This document shows positions 24,750 through 34,418 of a stretch of DNA of 64,000 nt, in pieces. The stretch is from NCBI RefSeq assembly GCF_013394305.1, contig NZ_AP019810.1, positions 1,619,501 to 1,683,500 of the forward strand, read 5' to 3'. Position 1 is the stretch's first letter; every line of letters starts with the position of its first letter. Position numbers and translations under genes: made by a program. Below the pieces are notes generated by a model. It did not search any database. It saw only the letters and a program-made list of their open reading frames with translations, and had not been told where the DNA came from. This DNA comes from Enterococcus mundtii. GTDB taxonomy: Bacteria; Bacillota; Bacilli; Lactobacillales; Enterococcaceae.

Positions 24750-24864
24750 GAGGATCACTGGGACTATAAAGACATTCAATTTACTTTAGGTACTTCTGGA
24801 TAATCATATAAATACTGAATTATCAAAAAGAGTTTTGCCAAAGATGTAAGAAATGAAATAACGA
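24750..24864 (+). pseudogene. Second integrase tail, heavily decayed
   Basis: The stretch resembles 21460-21611, for example GACATTCAATTTACTTTAGG against GACATTCAAACTACTTTAGG. Several deletions and stops are present. The sequence after it (24866-24905) also matches that after the first integrase fragment (21620-21660). Two related elements therefore seem to have used this site. Confidence 0.6.
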
Positions 24865-24897
24865 TTAACTGTGATAAAAGTGTGATAATGAAAAAAC

Positions 24898-24941
24898 AAA
24901 CAGCCGACAAACACTGATTTAAAAGAGTTTGTTGGCTGTTT
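24898..24941. terminator. guaA terminator
   Basis: AAACAGCCGACAAAC pairs with the strand at 24927-24941 with one wobble. It is the first hairpin after guaA on the minus strand. The plus-side half appears to derive from the integrated element. Confidence 0.75.
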
Positions 24942-24945
24942 GTTA

Positions 24946-26511
24946 TTATTCCCACTCCACAGTTGCTGGTGGTTTAGAGGTAATATCGTACACGATACGG
25001 TTCACGTGTGCGACTTCATTGACGATACGTACAGAGATTTTTTGTAGCACATCCCATGGGATACGTGCAAAGTCAGCTGTCATACCATCGATCGATGTGA
25101 CCGCACGGATACCGACTGTGTAGTCATACGTACGACCGTCGCCCATGACACCAACAGAACGGATACCAGGTAAAACAGTGAAGTATTGCCAGATGTCACG
25201 GTCAAGACCGGCAGCGGCGATTTCTTCGCGTAAGATCATATCTGATTCACGGACGATCTCCAATTTTTCTTCAGTGATTTCACCTAAGACACGGATACCA
25301 AGACCTGGTCCAGGGAATGGTTGGCGCCAAACGATTGAGTCAGGCATACCAAGCTGTGTCCCTAGTTCGCGGACTTCGTCTTTGAATAATGTGTTCAATG
25401 GTTCGATCAATTCAAATTGCATGTCCTCAGGCAAGCCACCTACGTTGTGGTGTGATTTGATCGTTTGGGCAGTTTCTGTTCCACTTTCGATTACGTCGGT
25501 GTAAAGTGTTCCTTGTGCTAAGAAAGACACACCTTCTTCGCCGGCAAGCTTTGTTGCTTCGTCGTCAAATAAGTATACGAATTCGTTACCGATGATTTTA
25601 CGTTTTTCTTCAGGATCAGAGACACCTGCAAGTTTATTTAAGAAACGTTCTCTTGCATCTACTTTGATGATGTTCAAGCCGAATTTTCCGCCTAAGCTTT
25701 CCATGACTTGATCCGCTTCGCCTTTACGCAATAGACCATGGTCAACGAAAATCGATGTTAATTGATCACCGATCGCTTTTTGTAAAAGGACACCAACGAC
25801 ACTTGAATCCACTCCGCCAGATAAACCAAGTAAGACTTTTTTATCGCCAACTTGTTCACGGATTTTTTCGATCTGCATGTCGATGAAATTGTTCATTGTC
25901 CAATTGCCTTCACAGTGACAGATGTCAAAAGCAAAATGACGTAATAATTCGATCCCATATTCTGAATGACGGACTTCTGCGTGGAATTGGATACCGTAGA
26001 AGTTACGTTCTTTGTCTTGGATCGATGCAATTGGGCAATCGCTACTTGTAGCAACAGTTTCAAAACCTTCTGGTACTTTGGTTACTAGATCCCCATGGCT
26101 CATCCAAACGGTTTGTTGTTTCGGTGTTTGGCTGAATAGTGCCGCATCATCGGCTGTTACTTCAAGCAATGCTTTGCCGTATTCACGGTTTTTCGCAGGC
26201 TCAACAGAACCGCCAAGTTTGTACGTGATCAATTGCATACCATAACAAATACCCAACACTGGAATGCCTAAATTGAAGATTTCAGGATCAATGCCAAAAG
26301 CATTCTCATCATAGACACTGTTTGGTCCTCCAGAAAGGATGATCCCTTTCGGATTCATAGCTTTCACTTCTTTAGCTGTAATACGGTGGCTCAATAATTC
26401 AGAAAAAACACCTAAATCACGGATGCGTCGTGTAATCAATTGATTATATTGACTACCGTAATCTAGTACGATGATTTTTTCAACGTTTGTCATATCGGCA
26501 ACGTTCGTCAC
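24946..26511 (-). CDS. guaA: GMP synthase (glutamine-hydrolysing)
   Basis: The enzyme makes GMP from XMP, ATP and glutamine in purine synthesis. The product has 521 residues. The class I amidotransferase domain has its nucleophile in GICYGMQ and the HAEV region. The ATP pyrophosphatase loop is [13 protein letters not shown]. The C-terminal dimer domain ends [20 protein letters not shown] at 26511 follows AGGGG; an ATG six codons later lacks such a site. The 3' end is the insertion site for the neighbouring island, which restores the last codons. Confidence 0.97.
   Translation of the reverse strand: MTNVADMTNVEKIIVLDYGSQYNQLITRRIRDLGVFSELLSHRITAKEVKAMNPKGIILSGGPNSVYDENAFGIDPEIFNLGIPVLGICYGMQLITYKLGGSVEPAKNREYGKALLEVTADDAALFSQTPKQQTVWMSHGDLVTKVPEGFETVATSSDCPIASIQDKERNFYGIQFHAEVRHSEYGIELLRHFAFDICHCEGNWTMNNFIDMQIEKIREQVGDKKVLLGLSGGVDSSVVGVLLQKAIGDQLTSIFVDHGLLRKGEADQVMESLGGKFGLNIIKVDARERFLNKLAGVSDPEEKRKIIGNEFVYLFDDEATKLAGEEGVSFLAQGTLYTDVIESGTETAQTIKSHHNVGGLPEDMQFELIEPLNTLFKDEVRELGTQLGMPDSIVWRQPFPGPGLGIRVLGEITEEKLEIVRESDMILREEIAAAGLDRDIWQYFTVLPGIRSVGVMGDGRTYDYTVGIRAVTSIDGMTADFARIPWDVLQKISVRIVNEVAHVNRIVYDITSKPPATVEWE
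24947..24960 (+). repeat. Proximal att-like repeat in the guaA 3' end
   Basis: TATTCCCACTCCAC lies within the last guaA codons and stop. Its copy at 21136-21149 marks the other end of the decayed island, giving an island of about 3.8 kb. Confidence 0.7.
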
Positions 26512-26569
26512 ATTTATTACCCCTATCCCTTTAAAATTTATCTCAAAATAGTTGAACTATTTTAAAATG

Positions 26570-27493
26570 CTAATATTTTCGCATGAAAATCGAATCGATA
26601 ATATGATTTTCAGTTTTATGGAGAATTATATCGGCTCTTCCACGAGTAGGCAAGATATATTCGTTTAAATTCTTCAAATTCACATTTTTCCATACATCTC
26701 TTGCCATTTTAAATGCATCTTCACGATTACCAATGGCAAATTGGTAGTAATAGTTTTGTGGATGTTGAAAAGCTGTATCAAGTAACGCACCAAAGCGATC
26801 CAAATACCATTTTTCGATCAATTCAGAATCTGCATCAACGTAGACAGAGAAATCAAAAAAGTCACTGACGTAAATCTGTTGATTAGCTGGTAGTTGAAGC
26901 GTGTTGATTCCTTCGACGATCAAAATGTCCGGTTGTTGGATCAGTTCATATTCATCGGGAATAATATCATAGACATCGTGAGAGTAGACGGGAACTTTGG
27001 TTGTTTCTTGACCGGATTTCACTTGATTAAGAAAATCGATCAACCTTTCCATGTCATAGCTTTCCGGAAATCCTTTCCGGTCCATAATACCACGTTCTTT
27101 TAAGACTTTATTCGGATATAAAAAACCATCTGTGGTGATCAGCTGGACATTTCTTCGTTTGAATGTCCGAGACAAAATCATTTGCAATAAGCGCGCGGTG
27201 GTGCTTTTACCAACTGCGACACTTCCGGCAATCCCGATAATAAAAGGTGGGACTTGAGTATATTTATGAAGGAATAACCCTTTGCTCAGAGAGAGGGATT
27301 CAAACTCTTTCATATGCAGAAAAATCAAGTGCGCAAGTGGTACATAAATGTCGCGAACATCTTGCATGGAAATACGGTCATTCAAACTTTTTATACTATC
27401 TAGTTCATCTTGTGTCAATGGAGCTTGACCATTTCGGTAAAATTCGCGCCACTCTTCTCTTGCCACACGGTAATAATTCATTGGATCATTCAT
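26570..27493 (-). CDS. coaA: Pantothenate kinase, type I
   Basis: The enzyme phosphorylates pantothenate, the first step of coenzyme A synthesis. The product has 307 residues from the ATG at 27493, which follows AGGAGG by 6 bases; upstream codons in the frame have no ribosome site. The P-loop reads GIAGSVAVGKSTTAR, and LITTDGFLYPN and VEGINTLQ are family landmarks. It reads in the same direction as guaA, 58 bases upstream of it. Confidence 0.96.
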   Translation of the reverse strand: MNDPMNYYRVAREEWREFYRNGQAPLTQDELDSIKSLNDRISMQDVRDIYVPLAHLIFLHMKEFESLSLSKGLFLHKYTQVPPFIIGIAGSVAVGKSTTARLLQMILSRTFKRRNVQLITTDGFLYPNKVLKERGIMDRKGFPESYDMERLIDFLNQVKSGQETTKVPVYSHDVYDIIPDEYELIQQPDILIVEGINTLQLPANQQIYVSDFFDFSVYVDADSELIEKWYLDRFGALLDTAFQHPQNYYYQFAIGNREDAFKMARDVWKNVNLKNLNEYILPTRGRADIILHKTENHIIDSIFMRKY

Positions 27494-27862
27494 ACATAGC
27501 CTCCTAGATTCTCCCATCAATGGACCTATTTTAACATAAATGCGTGTCAAACCCTACCACTTAGGCGAGAAACTAATTGGTTTTTTCTCATATCAGAGGA
27601 TGGAAGAATAGGCGTTCTTTCTTTTTTGATAACTGAAAAGAGGCGAGGAGAATAGAGGATTGTGTAAGAAAAAAGTAACAGTTTAACTCAAAGTTAGCTG
27701 AAATGGCAGGAATAGAAGTAACATTTTGGGAAGTAAATAGACACCCACCAAAATTTGAAGAACAAATTCAGTGGATGCCGCCTTACTTTTCGAAGATTAA
27801 TCTCTCTGGGATCTCTTATCGGTGTTCATTTACGACATTGAAATACTTGTTTTATTTTGATT
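27494..27862. other. Intergenic stretch between coaA and the LysR gene
   Basis: A short plus-strand reading from 27703 (MAGIEVTFWEVNRHPPKFEE) looks protein-like but has no ribosome site and runs into the antisense of the LysR gene. It could be the start of a lost gene. Otherwise the stretch holds the coaA promoter region and nothing else I can name. Confidence 0.35.
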
Positions 27863-28789
27863 TCAGTATTTATCGTTTTGGCAGTAATAGGTGCCAGTAT
27901 CAGCAGAGTCCATCATTTGTGTAGTGTGACATGTTTGATTAAAAATCGCTTGGATTTCTTTTTCAACCTCTGGATAGAAGTAAAAATTTTCTGATTCACT
28001 GTTTTTATAAAGATAAAAATGAATGGTTGGAAATGTTGGTAGAGAGACAAAACAAACAGGTTCAATAGCTAAAAGTTCTTGCACAAAGGTATTGGCTAAT
28101 AGCATTCCTTTTCCTTCTGTAATCATTTTCGCTGCCCCTAAACTATCTGGACAGACGACATATTTTGGTTCATTGATCAGCTGCTTGACTACTTTTTTCG
28201 TAATCACTTGATGTTCTACATGGTCGAGTAAAAAGATAAAAGGTAACTCTTCTAGTACTTCCGCGGATAATATCCCATCTGGTTTTACAAAATAGTTACT
28301 GATTGCTACTTTAAGTTCCAAAGTGGCTAACCTTGTTTGAATAAATTTAGGGTGATCTAAGGTAGCAGAAGTAATGGCAAAGTCGATTTCTTTCTGGCTT
28401 AGTTTATTTAGCAGATCCAATGAAGGAATATAACGGTAGTCGATCGTAAAGTTTTGATGCCGGATTGGATATTTGTTTGCTTCAAAGATAAACGAAGCAT
28501 CGCTTGTACCGACACGCAAAGAAGGATAGTCTACTGATTCATTTAATGAGATATTCAGTTTCTTCGCTTCCGCCAAAATCAATTCTACGGAAGGAAGGAT
28601 TGATTTTCCATGGGTACTCAATATGATCTTTTTCCCGTGACGTTCAAACAAATCTGTCCCGATTTCTTGTTCTAAACTTTTTAAAGAACTACTTAACGAA
28701 GAAATACTAACATGTAGCTCTTTTGAAGCTTGCGAGAGGCTGTTGAAACGGGCAATCATATAGAAATATTCTAATTTTTCGATCGACAT
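27863..28789 (-). CDS. LysR-family transcriptional regulator
   Basis: The product has 308 residues. The N-terminal winged helix-turn-helix is LEYFYMIARFNSLSQASKELHVSISSLSSSLKSLEQEIGTDLFERHGKKI. The remainder is the two-lobed effector domain. Its usual divergent target would lie at 28.8-29.7 kb, where no intact gene remains, so its present regulon is unclear. Confidence 0.9.
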   Translation of the reverse strand: MSIEKLEYFYMIARFNSLSQASKELHVSISSLSSSLKSLEQEIGTDLFERHGKKIILSTHGKSILPSVELILAEAKKLNISLNESVDYPSLRVGTSDASFIFEANKYPIRHQNFTIDYRYIPSLDLLNKLSQKEIDFAITSATLDHPKFIQTRLATLELKVAISNYFVKPDGILSAEVLEELPFIFLLDHVEHQVITKKVVKQLINEPKYVVCPDSLGAAKMITEGKGMLLANTFVQELLAIEPVCFVSLPTFPTIHFYLYKNSESENFYFYPEVEKEIQAIFNQTCHTTQMMDSADTGTYYCQNDKY

Positions 28790-29693
28790 ACAGCTATGCC
28801 TCCTTTATCATTTTATTCTCCTTTTAAATGTCTCATGGGCCTCTTAAAAAAACAATAGTTATCGTGAAACACACATAGAGATTAAACAATCCTTAACATT
28901 CTGTGAAATAAATCACTATGAGATTGGATGTGAGTTGGTCATTAATAAGTTTTTTGCTGGGAGGACAGTCATTGATTTGTTGTAGTGGATGAAGCGAATC
29001 TCAACCAAGTAAGGAAATCGAAATAGTTGAAAATAGCAATAGGATACCAAGACAGCCATTTTTACGTCAAGCGTTGGTCATCGTTTTCTCGGTGGTACGA
29101 TTTTTGCTGACAACCTAAAAAAACCTCCTCAATACATAAAGGTCGGCGTACTCAAATAAACATTGGAACGTGTAATTTGCAATTGTGGTGCGAAATTGTA
29201 ATCACGTTAATTGAGCTTTGACTTTCTGAGACGTAAGAAACAAGTTCTAGTTATCTTGGAAAAGCCTTAATTCGACAATCCCTGCTTTACTCGTTACTGT
29301 CTCTCGACATTTCCGAGCGATAACCTATGTTCTTCAGAGTAACCTCACCTAATATGATTATTTTTTCATCCACATCATATCGGTCAGCGGAAGTAAGAGT
29401 CAATAATGCTCATTTGTTTAATTGGATGATTCTCTCACGATTTGTCATCATAAAGGCGATAATATCAAGGGTTATGCTCGTTCGATGTACCCTGTTCCTA
29501 CTTTCACGAAACAGATTACGCAAATACCGAAAAAGGACAAATAGAGAAATGTTAAGGGATGTGATTTTTCCTTCTGTATTGCATTAATTCGCTTGATTTT
29601 GTAAAAGACAATCGAAGACATACAGTTTCGCTTGCACCTTCTCATGGAACACGTTAGACTATGAACAACTAACAGATAAGAAGGATGGAAACT
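28790..29693. other. About 900 bases of decayed sequence
   Basis: No frame longer than about 85 codons has a ribosome site and coding character. A piece near 29069-29150 reads like protein (VGHRFLGGTIFADNLKKPP with frame changes), which suggests a lost gene. It sits divergent from the LysR gene, so it may be the remnant of the gene that regulator controlled. Confidence 0.4.
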
Positions 29694-30299
29694 ATGACGA
29701 ATCATTATTATTCCGAACACCCAGAGATTGCTCATGAGTTTGACGAATGGTCATTTGAGCTAAGAGGGAAAACTTTTCAGTTCGTGACGGACTCGGGTGT
29801 GTTTTCACGTGAAACAGTTGATTATGGCTCACGTGTATTGATCGATGCCTTTGAATGGGCACAGCTACCAGATGGCAAAATTTTGGATGTTGGCTGTGGT
29901 TATGGTCCAATCGGACTTTCTCTTGCCTATGCGAGTGAACGTTTCGTGGAGATGGTAGACATTAATGCTAGAGCGGTTGATTTAGCCCAAGGAAATGCGA
30001 AGCGAAATCGAATCAAAAATGTAGCGATTTACCAGTCAAACATTTATGAAGAGGTGACAGAAACAGATTACGCTGCAATTGTCAGCAATCCGCCGATTCG
30101 TGCAGGCAAAAAAGTCGTACATGAAATCTTGACAGGTGCGTATCCTCGTTTACGTACGGGCGGTACTTTAACGATCGTCATTCAGAAAAAACAAGGGGCA
30201 CCTAGCGCACAAAAGAAAATGCAAGAAACATTTGGGAACGCAGAAATCGTGATCAAAGATAAAGGCTATTATATTATCCGAAGTGTGAAAGAAGACTGA
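29694..30299 (+). CDS. Class I SAM-dependent methyltransferase (RsmC-like)
   Basis: The product has 201 residues from the ATG at 29694, 8 bases after AAGGA; the ATG at 29685 abuts that site. The SAM motif is ILDVGCGYGPIGLSLA. The catalytic NPPI motif is in IVSNPPIRAGKKVVHEI, which marks N-methylation of a nucleic-acid base, as in RsmC (16S rRNA G1207). The single-domain length matches firmicute homologues such as YbxB. The substrate is inferred. Confidence 0.9.
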   Translation: MTNHYYSEHPEIAHEFDEWSFELRGKTFQFVTDSGVFSRETVDYGSRVLIDAFEWAQLPDGKILDVGCGYGPIGLSLAYASERFVEMVDINARAVDLAQGNAKRNRIKNVAIYQSNIYEEVTETDYAAIVSNPPIRAGKKVVHEILTGAYPRLRTGGTLTIVIQKKQGAPSAQKKMQETFGNAEIVIKDKGYYIIRSVKED

Positions 30300-30325
30300 A
30301 AGCAACTGAATAAAAGCAACGAAAC

Positions 30326-30362
30326 AGTCGAAGAAATAAGCAGTATTTCTTTGACTTTTTTT
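30326..30362 (+). terminator. Rho-independent terminator
   Basis: AGTCGAAGAAATA pairs with 30344-30356 with one wobble, followed by a T run to 30362. It closes the methyltransferase gene. Confidence 0.88.
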
Positions 30363-30802
30363 GTTTGTACAAGAAGTTGCTCAATGGATGTGGAAGGAAA
30401 ATGACAGGACAAATAAAGTGAAAAATAAGGAATGCAAGATAGAAAAATAACATATTATTTAATGCTTTTACATATCTAAAATAACAGTGAAAAAGCACGT
30501 CGAGCTTTTTTAAAAGTCTATAAAATCAGAGCAATTTACATACACTAGGGTGGGGCGGTCGATTTTTAGAGTATAGATGTTACTACATCAAATAAACGAA
30601 TCGTCATCGGTGATGGGTAAATAAAGTAGGATGAGGGGAAATGAGAGTGAACCACGAAACATAAGACATTGTTATAAAATTTATCTAGTGAATCTCTATA
30701 TGATACTCATTTACTTTTGACCAAGCCTTTTTTCCCTCTATCCATTTCGAAAACCATTTGGTACACTGTTAGGGAATTTACATATATAAAGGGGGAACAA
30801 AA
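30363..30802. other. Intergenic stretch upstream of the LacI-type gene
   Basis: No gene is supported. A plausible promoter for the next gene is TTGGTA near 30759, with a CATATA element 17 bases downstream. AAGGGGG lies before the GTG start at 30803. Confidence 0.4.
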
Positions 30803-31819
30803 GTGAAACTGACAATTCGAGATATTGCTGAGATGGCAGGTGTTTCAGTGACGACTGTGTCACAGATTTTAAATAATAAAGGCAGCCGTTTTAGTGAAAA
30901 GACACGAAAAAAAGTGTTGTCGATCGTAAATGAACATCATTACAAGCCAGATTATTTTGCTTCCAATGTGATCAATCGTCACTCAAAAACGATTGGCATG
31001 ATCGTGCCAGATGTGACGGATTTCTTCTTTTCTAAAGTGATCGAAGGGGTTGAAAGTTATTTAAACCCCTTAGGATATGTCATCATTCTTTGTAACTCCA
31101 GACATAGTCAAGACAATGAACTGAAGTATTTAAGGGAGCTTTCTCATCGATCCGTAGATGGTTTATTGTTAGCGACGCCGAATGTGTTGCCTCAAGAGTA
31201 TGCACTTGATAGTAGTTTTTATAACAACATGCCGATCATCCTGATCGATCGTGGGTTGAATCGTCGAGATAACGGTCGCTTGATCGTGAAAGAATATGAA
31301 GGCGCTTATCAAGCTGTCTCGTTATTGATCAAAAATGGTCATACTAAAATTGGTATGCTAAAAGAGACAACTGGCTATTATCAGTTAGAAGAGCGATTCA
31401 ATGGTTATCGTCATGCACTAAAAGATCATGGACTGGCGTTCAACGGTAAGTTTGTAGAAGAAGGAGACCTGACTGTCCAAGGAGGGTACGAAGCAAGTAA
31501 GCGCTTGTTACGTCATAAAGATGTAACGGCGGTATTTTGTGGGAATGATGCCATGGCGATTGGTTGTTACCAAGCAATCGATGAAATGGGCAAGCGTATT
31601 CCAGAGGATATTTCGGTCATCGGCTTTGATGGATTAAAATTGTCTGAGTATATGATCCCTAAGTTGACAACGGTCAAGCAACCGAGTTTCGATATCGGTT
31701 TTTATGCAGCTCGCTTTTTGATTGACACGATTGAATTTCCACAAAGAAAAGTTCCGAACAAAGTCTTTGAAACAAAATTAATTATTCGTGAGAGCGTAAA
31801 AACATTGACAAAGGTCTAG
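30803..31819 (+). CDS. LacI-family repressor of the nucleoside genes
   Basis: The product has 338 residues and starts at GTG. The helix-turn-helix TIRDIAEMAGVSVTTVSQILNNKG and the hinge helix are typical of the family. The effector domain has the periplasmic-binding fold (KTIGMIVPDVTDFFFSKVIEGVE), closest by eye to RbsR/CcpA relatives. A perfect 18-base palindrome lies 61-78 bases downstream of its stop, just before the pdp promoter, and is its likely operator. A sugar or nucleoside effector is inferred from the context. Confidence 0.88.
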   Translation: MKLTIRDIAEMAGVSVTTVSQILNNKGSRFSEKTRKKVLSIVNEHHYKPDYFASNVINRHSKTIGMIVPDVTDFFFSKVIEGVESYLNPLGYVIILCNSRHSQDNELKYLRELSHRSVDGLLLATPNVLPQEYALDSSFYNNMPIILIDRGLNRRDNGRLIVKEYEGAYQAVSLLIKNGHTKIGMLKETTGYYQLEERFNGYRHALKDHGLAFNGKFVEEGDLTVQGGYEASKRLLRHKDVTAVFCGNDAMAIGCYQAIDEMGKRIPEDISVIGFDGLKLSEYMIPKLTTVKQPSFDIGFYAARFLIDTIEFPQRKVPNKVFETKLIIRESVKTLTKV

Positions 31820-31838
31820 TAGGGCGTTATATTGCTTA

Positions 31839-31852
31839 TGTAAGTGTTTACA
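31839..31852. promoter_or_regulatory. cre-like site (CcpA)
   Basis: TGTAAGTGTTTACA fits the catabolite-responsive element consensus TGWAANCGNTNWCA except at one position. It lies upstream of the pdp promoter and suggests carbon catabolite control of nucleoside use. Confidence 0.5.
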
Positions 31853-31879
31853 AAGTTGGTAAGATACATTGCAGGGAAA

Positions 31880-31897
31880 TAGTAAACCGGTTTACTA
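31880..31897. promoter_or_regulatory. LacI-type operator palindrome
   Basis: TAGTAAACCGGTTTACTA is a perfect 18-base palindrome with the central CG typical of LacI/RbsR operators. It ends five bases before the -35 of the pdp promoter. The regulator coded just upstream is the natural binder. Confidence 0.75.
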
Positions 31898-31902
31898 AAG
31901 TG

Positions 31903-31930
31903 GTTTACCTTTTTCGAAATTCCTGTATAA
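31903..31930 (+). promoter_or_regulatory. Promoter of the nucleoside salvage operon
   Basis: TTTACC and TATAAT are separated by 16 bases, with TG directly before the -10. The transcript would start near 31937, leaving a leader of about 24 bases before the pdp start. Confidence 0.75.
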
Positions 31931-31960
31931 TACCGAATGAAGAACGAGGAGGATTACGGC

Positions 31961-33262
31961 ATGCGGATGGTCGATTTGATCGAAAAAAAGAGAGATGGAC
32001 ACCAATTATCAAAGGAAGAGATTTCGTACATTGTCACGAACTACACAAATGATAACATTCCTGATTACCAAATCAGCGCATTATTGATGGCTATTTTCTA
32101 TCAGGATATGACCGATGAAGAAATCACTGATCTAACGTTGGCAATCGCTCATTCTGGCGATGTGATCGATTTAAGTTCCTTAGATGGGATCAAAGTCGAC
32201 AAGCATTCTACCGGAGGCGTGGGGGATACAACTACCCTGATTTTAGCACCTTTAGTAGCAAGTGTAGGTGCAACTGTGGCAAAAATGTCAGGGCGTGGTC
32301 TTGGCTACACAGGTGGCACATTAGATAAGTTAGAAGCTATTCCTGGATTTCGGATCGAACTATCAGATGAAGAATTCATCCGCACCGTGAACGAAAGTAA
32401 AGTAGCGGTGATCGGCCAATCGGGCAATCTCGCTCCAGCAGATAAAAAATTGTATGCCTTGCGTGATGTGACGGCAACGGTCAACTCGATCCCATTGATT
32501 GCTAGTTCGATCATGAGTAAGAAAATCGCTGCAGGAGCGGATGCGATCGTGCTAGATGTGACGACGGGTGACGGTGCCTTCATGAAAAATATCGATGACG
32601 CGAGACGCTTGGCGAAGACCATGACACGGATCGGCAAATTAGCCGGTCGCCAAACAGTAGCAGTGATCTCTGATATGTCTGAACCGTTGGGTGAAGCAAT
32701 CGGCAACAGCTTAGAAGTCGTTGAAGCCATTGAAACACTTCAAGGGAACGGACCGGAAGATTTAGTTGAAATGTGCTATGCTTTAGGTAGTCAAATGGTC
32801 GTTTTAGCCAAAAAAGTGGCATCGATCGAAGAAGCGCGCGAAATGCTAAAAGAAGCCCTTGAATCAGGGAAAGCTTTAGCTAAATTCAAAGAAATGATCC
32901 AGAACCAAGGGGGCGACCCAACAGTTGTCGATGAACCTGCGCGGTTGTTAACTGCTCGTTATATTTATGAACTGCCAGCGAAGACAACAGGTGTCGTGAC
33001 AAAAATCGTTGCGAACGAATTAGGGATCGCAGCAATGATGCTTGGTGCAGGACGTAAAACGAAAGAAGATTCGATTGATCATGCTGTTGGTTTACGATTG
33101 AATAAGAAAATCGGTGATAAAGTAGAAGCTGGCGAATCGCTATTGACGATCTATAGTAATGAAGAAGACATTTCGCCAGTGATCGACTTGTTATATAAAA
33201 ATATTGAAATCGGTGATACGGCGGAGAAGCCTATCCTGATTCATGACATCATTACAGAGTAG
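31961..33262 (+). CDS. pdp: Pyrimidine-nucleoside phosphorylase
   Basis: The enzyme splits uridine, thymidine or deoxyuridine with phosphate into base and (deoxy)ribose-1-phosphate. The product has 433 residues from the ATG at 31961, which follows GAGGAGG and gives the family start [13 protein letters not shown]. The glycosyl-phosphorylase signature is [24 protein letters not shown] and [21 protein letters not shown]. It is the first gene of the salvage operon and feeds DeoB and DeoC. Confidence 0.96.
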   Translation: MRMVDLIEKKRDGHQLSKEEISYIVTNYTNDNIPDYQISALLMAIFYQDMTDEEITDLTLAIAHSGDVIDLSSLDGIKVDKHSTGGVGDTTTLILAPLVASVGATVAKMSGRGLGYTGGTLDKLEAIPGFRIELSDEEFIRTVNESKVAVIGQSGNLAPADKKLYALRDVTATVNSIPLIASSIMSKKIAAGADAIVLDVTTGDGAFMKNIDDARRLAKTMTRIGKLAGRQTVAVISDMSEPLGEAIGNSLEVVEAIETLQGNGPEDLVEMCYALGSQMVVLAKKVASIEEAREMLKEALESGKALAKFKEMIQNQGGDPTVVDEPARLLTARYIYELPAKTTGVVTKIVANELGIAAMMLGAGRKTKEDSIDHAVGLRLNKKIGDKVEAGESLLTIYSNEEDISPVIDLLYKNIEIGDTAEKPILIHDIITE

Positions 33263-33275
33263 AAGGAGAAGAGAC

Positions 33276-33938
33276 ATGGAATTAAATCGAATGATCGACC
33301 ACACAATTCTAAAAGCAGATGCAACAAAAGCAGATGTGATGCGCATTATTGAGGAAGCAAAAAAACATCATTTCTATTCAGTATGTATCAATCCAACATG
33401 GGTTGCCTTGGCGAAAGAGGAATTACAAGGTGAGCCAGTCGCTGTTTGTACCGTTATTGGTTTCCCATTAGGAGCAAATACGGCCGAAACAAAGGCATTT
33501 GAAACAAAGAATGCGATCGAAAATGGCGCAGATGAAGTGGATATGGTCATCAATATCGGTGCCTTGAAATCTGAACAAGACGATGTCGTGAAAAAAGATA
33601 TCGAAGCCGTAGTCGAAGCTGCTAAAGATCGCGCGTTAGTTAAAGTAATCATTGAAACAGCCTTGTTAGAACAAGCGGAAATCATCAAAGCTTGTGAATT
33701 AGCGAAAGCTGCAGGAGCTGATTTTGTGAAAACATCTACTGGTTTCTCAACAGGTGGCGCGAAAGTGGAAGATATCCGCTTGATGCGTGAAACGGTTGGT
33801 CCAGAAATGGGCGTCAAAGCTTCAGGAGGTATCCACAATGAAGCGGAAGCCCTGGCAATGATCGAAGCCGGTGCAACACGAATCGGTACAAGTGCTGGTG
33901 TATCAATCATGTCCGGTTCAACTGGCGAAGGCTATTAA
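33276..33938 (+). CDS. deoC: Deoxyribose-phosphate aldolase
   Basis: The enzyme cleaves deoxyribose-5-phosphate to acetaldehyde and glyceraldehyde-3-phosphate. The product has 220 residues from the ATG at 33276 after AGAAGGAGAAG. The Schiff-base lysine lies in [10 protein letters not shown], and the family signature [13 protein letters not shown] is present. It starts 13 bases after pdp. Confidence 0.96.
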   Translation: MELNRMIDHTILKADATKADVMRIIEEAKKHHFYSVCINPTWVALAKEELQGEPVAVCTVIGFPLGANTAETKAFETKNAIENGADEVDMVINIGALKSEQDDVVKKDIEAVVEAAKDRALVKVIIETALLEQAEIIKACELAKAAGADFVKTSTGFSTGGAKVEDIRLMRETVGPEMGVKASGGIHNEAEALAMIEAGATRIGTSAGVSIMSGSTGEGY

Positions 33939-33956
33939 TATTCTAAGGAGAAAAAG

Positions 33957-34355
33957 ATGTCAGAAATCAAACAAGAATGGATCGATATCGCTATCGACGC
34001 TTTGGATAAAGCGTATGTGCCTTATTCCAAATTTCCAGTAGGTGCTTGTTTAGTGACAGCATCTGGGAAAACCTATCAAGGATTGAATATCGAAAATGCG
34101 TCATTTGGCTTAACGAATTGCGCAGAACGTACTGCGTTTTTTAAAGCAGTATCTGAAAAAAAAATGGACTTTACACATCTAGTCGTTGCAGGTCATACAC
34201 CTGAGCCGATTTCTCCATGTGGTGCTTGTCGCCAAGTAATGGCAGAATTTTGTGAGCCAGAGATGCCAGTCACGTTGGTTGGCGACAATGGTGTGACGAA
34301 AACGATGACCGTAAGAGAGTTATTACCTTACGCATTTTCAGAAAAAGATTTATAA
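33957..34355 (+). CDS. cdd: Cytidine deaminase
   Basis: The enzyme turns cytidine and deoxycytidine into uridines that Pdp can then split. The product has 132 residues. The catalytic and zinc-binding residues are in NCAERTAFF (Cys, Glu) and PCGACRQ (two Cys), the tetrameric all-cysteine type. AAGGAG precedes the ATG, 18 bases after deoC. Confidence 0.96.
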   Translation: MSEIKQEWIDIAIDALDKAYVPYSKFPVGACLVTASGKTYQGLNIENASFGLTNCAERTAFFKAVSEKKMDFTHLVVAGHTPEPISPCGACRQVMAEFCEPEMPVTLVGDNGVTKTMTVRELLPYAFSEKDL

Positions 34356-34368
34356 ATTATGTTCAATT

Positions 34369-34382
34369 CAGTCAGCTGACTG
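34369..34382. repeat. 14-base palindrome between cdd and the lipoprotein gene
   Basis: CAGTCAGCTGACTG is a perfect palindrome in the 63-base gap. In RNA it would form a small loopless hairpin, perhaps a processing or stabilising element. No regulator is evident. Confidence 0.35.
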
Positions 34383-34418
34383 TTGAAAAAACAACTACTT
34401 TTAGGGGGCTTTACAGAA

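Noticed and set aside
30532-30625. GC-richer stretch before the LacI-type gene that might be a small RNA
   Set aside because: No promoter and hairpin pair with a T run could be placed; it is reported only as intergenic.
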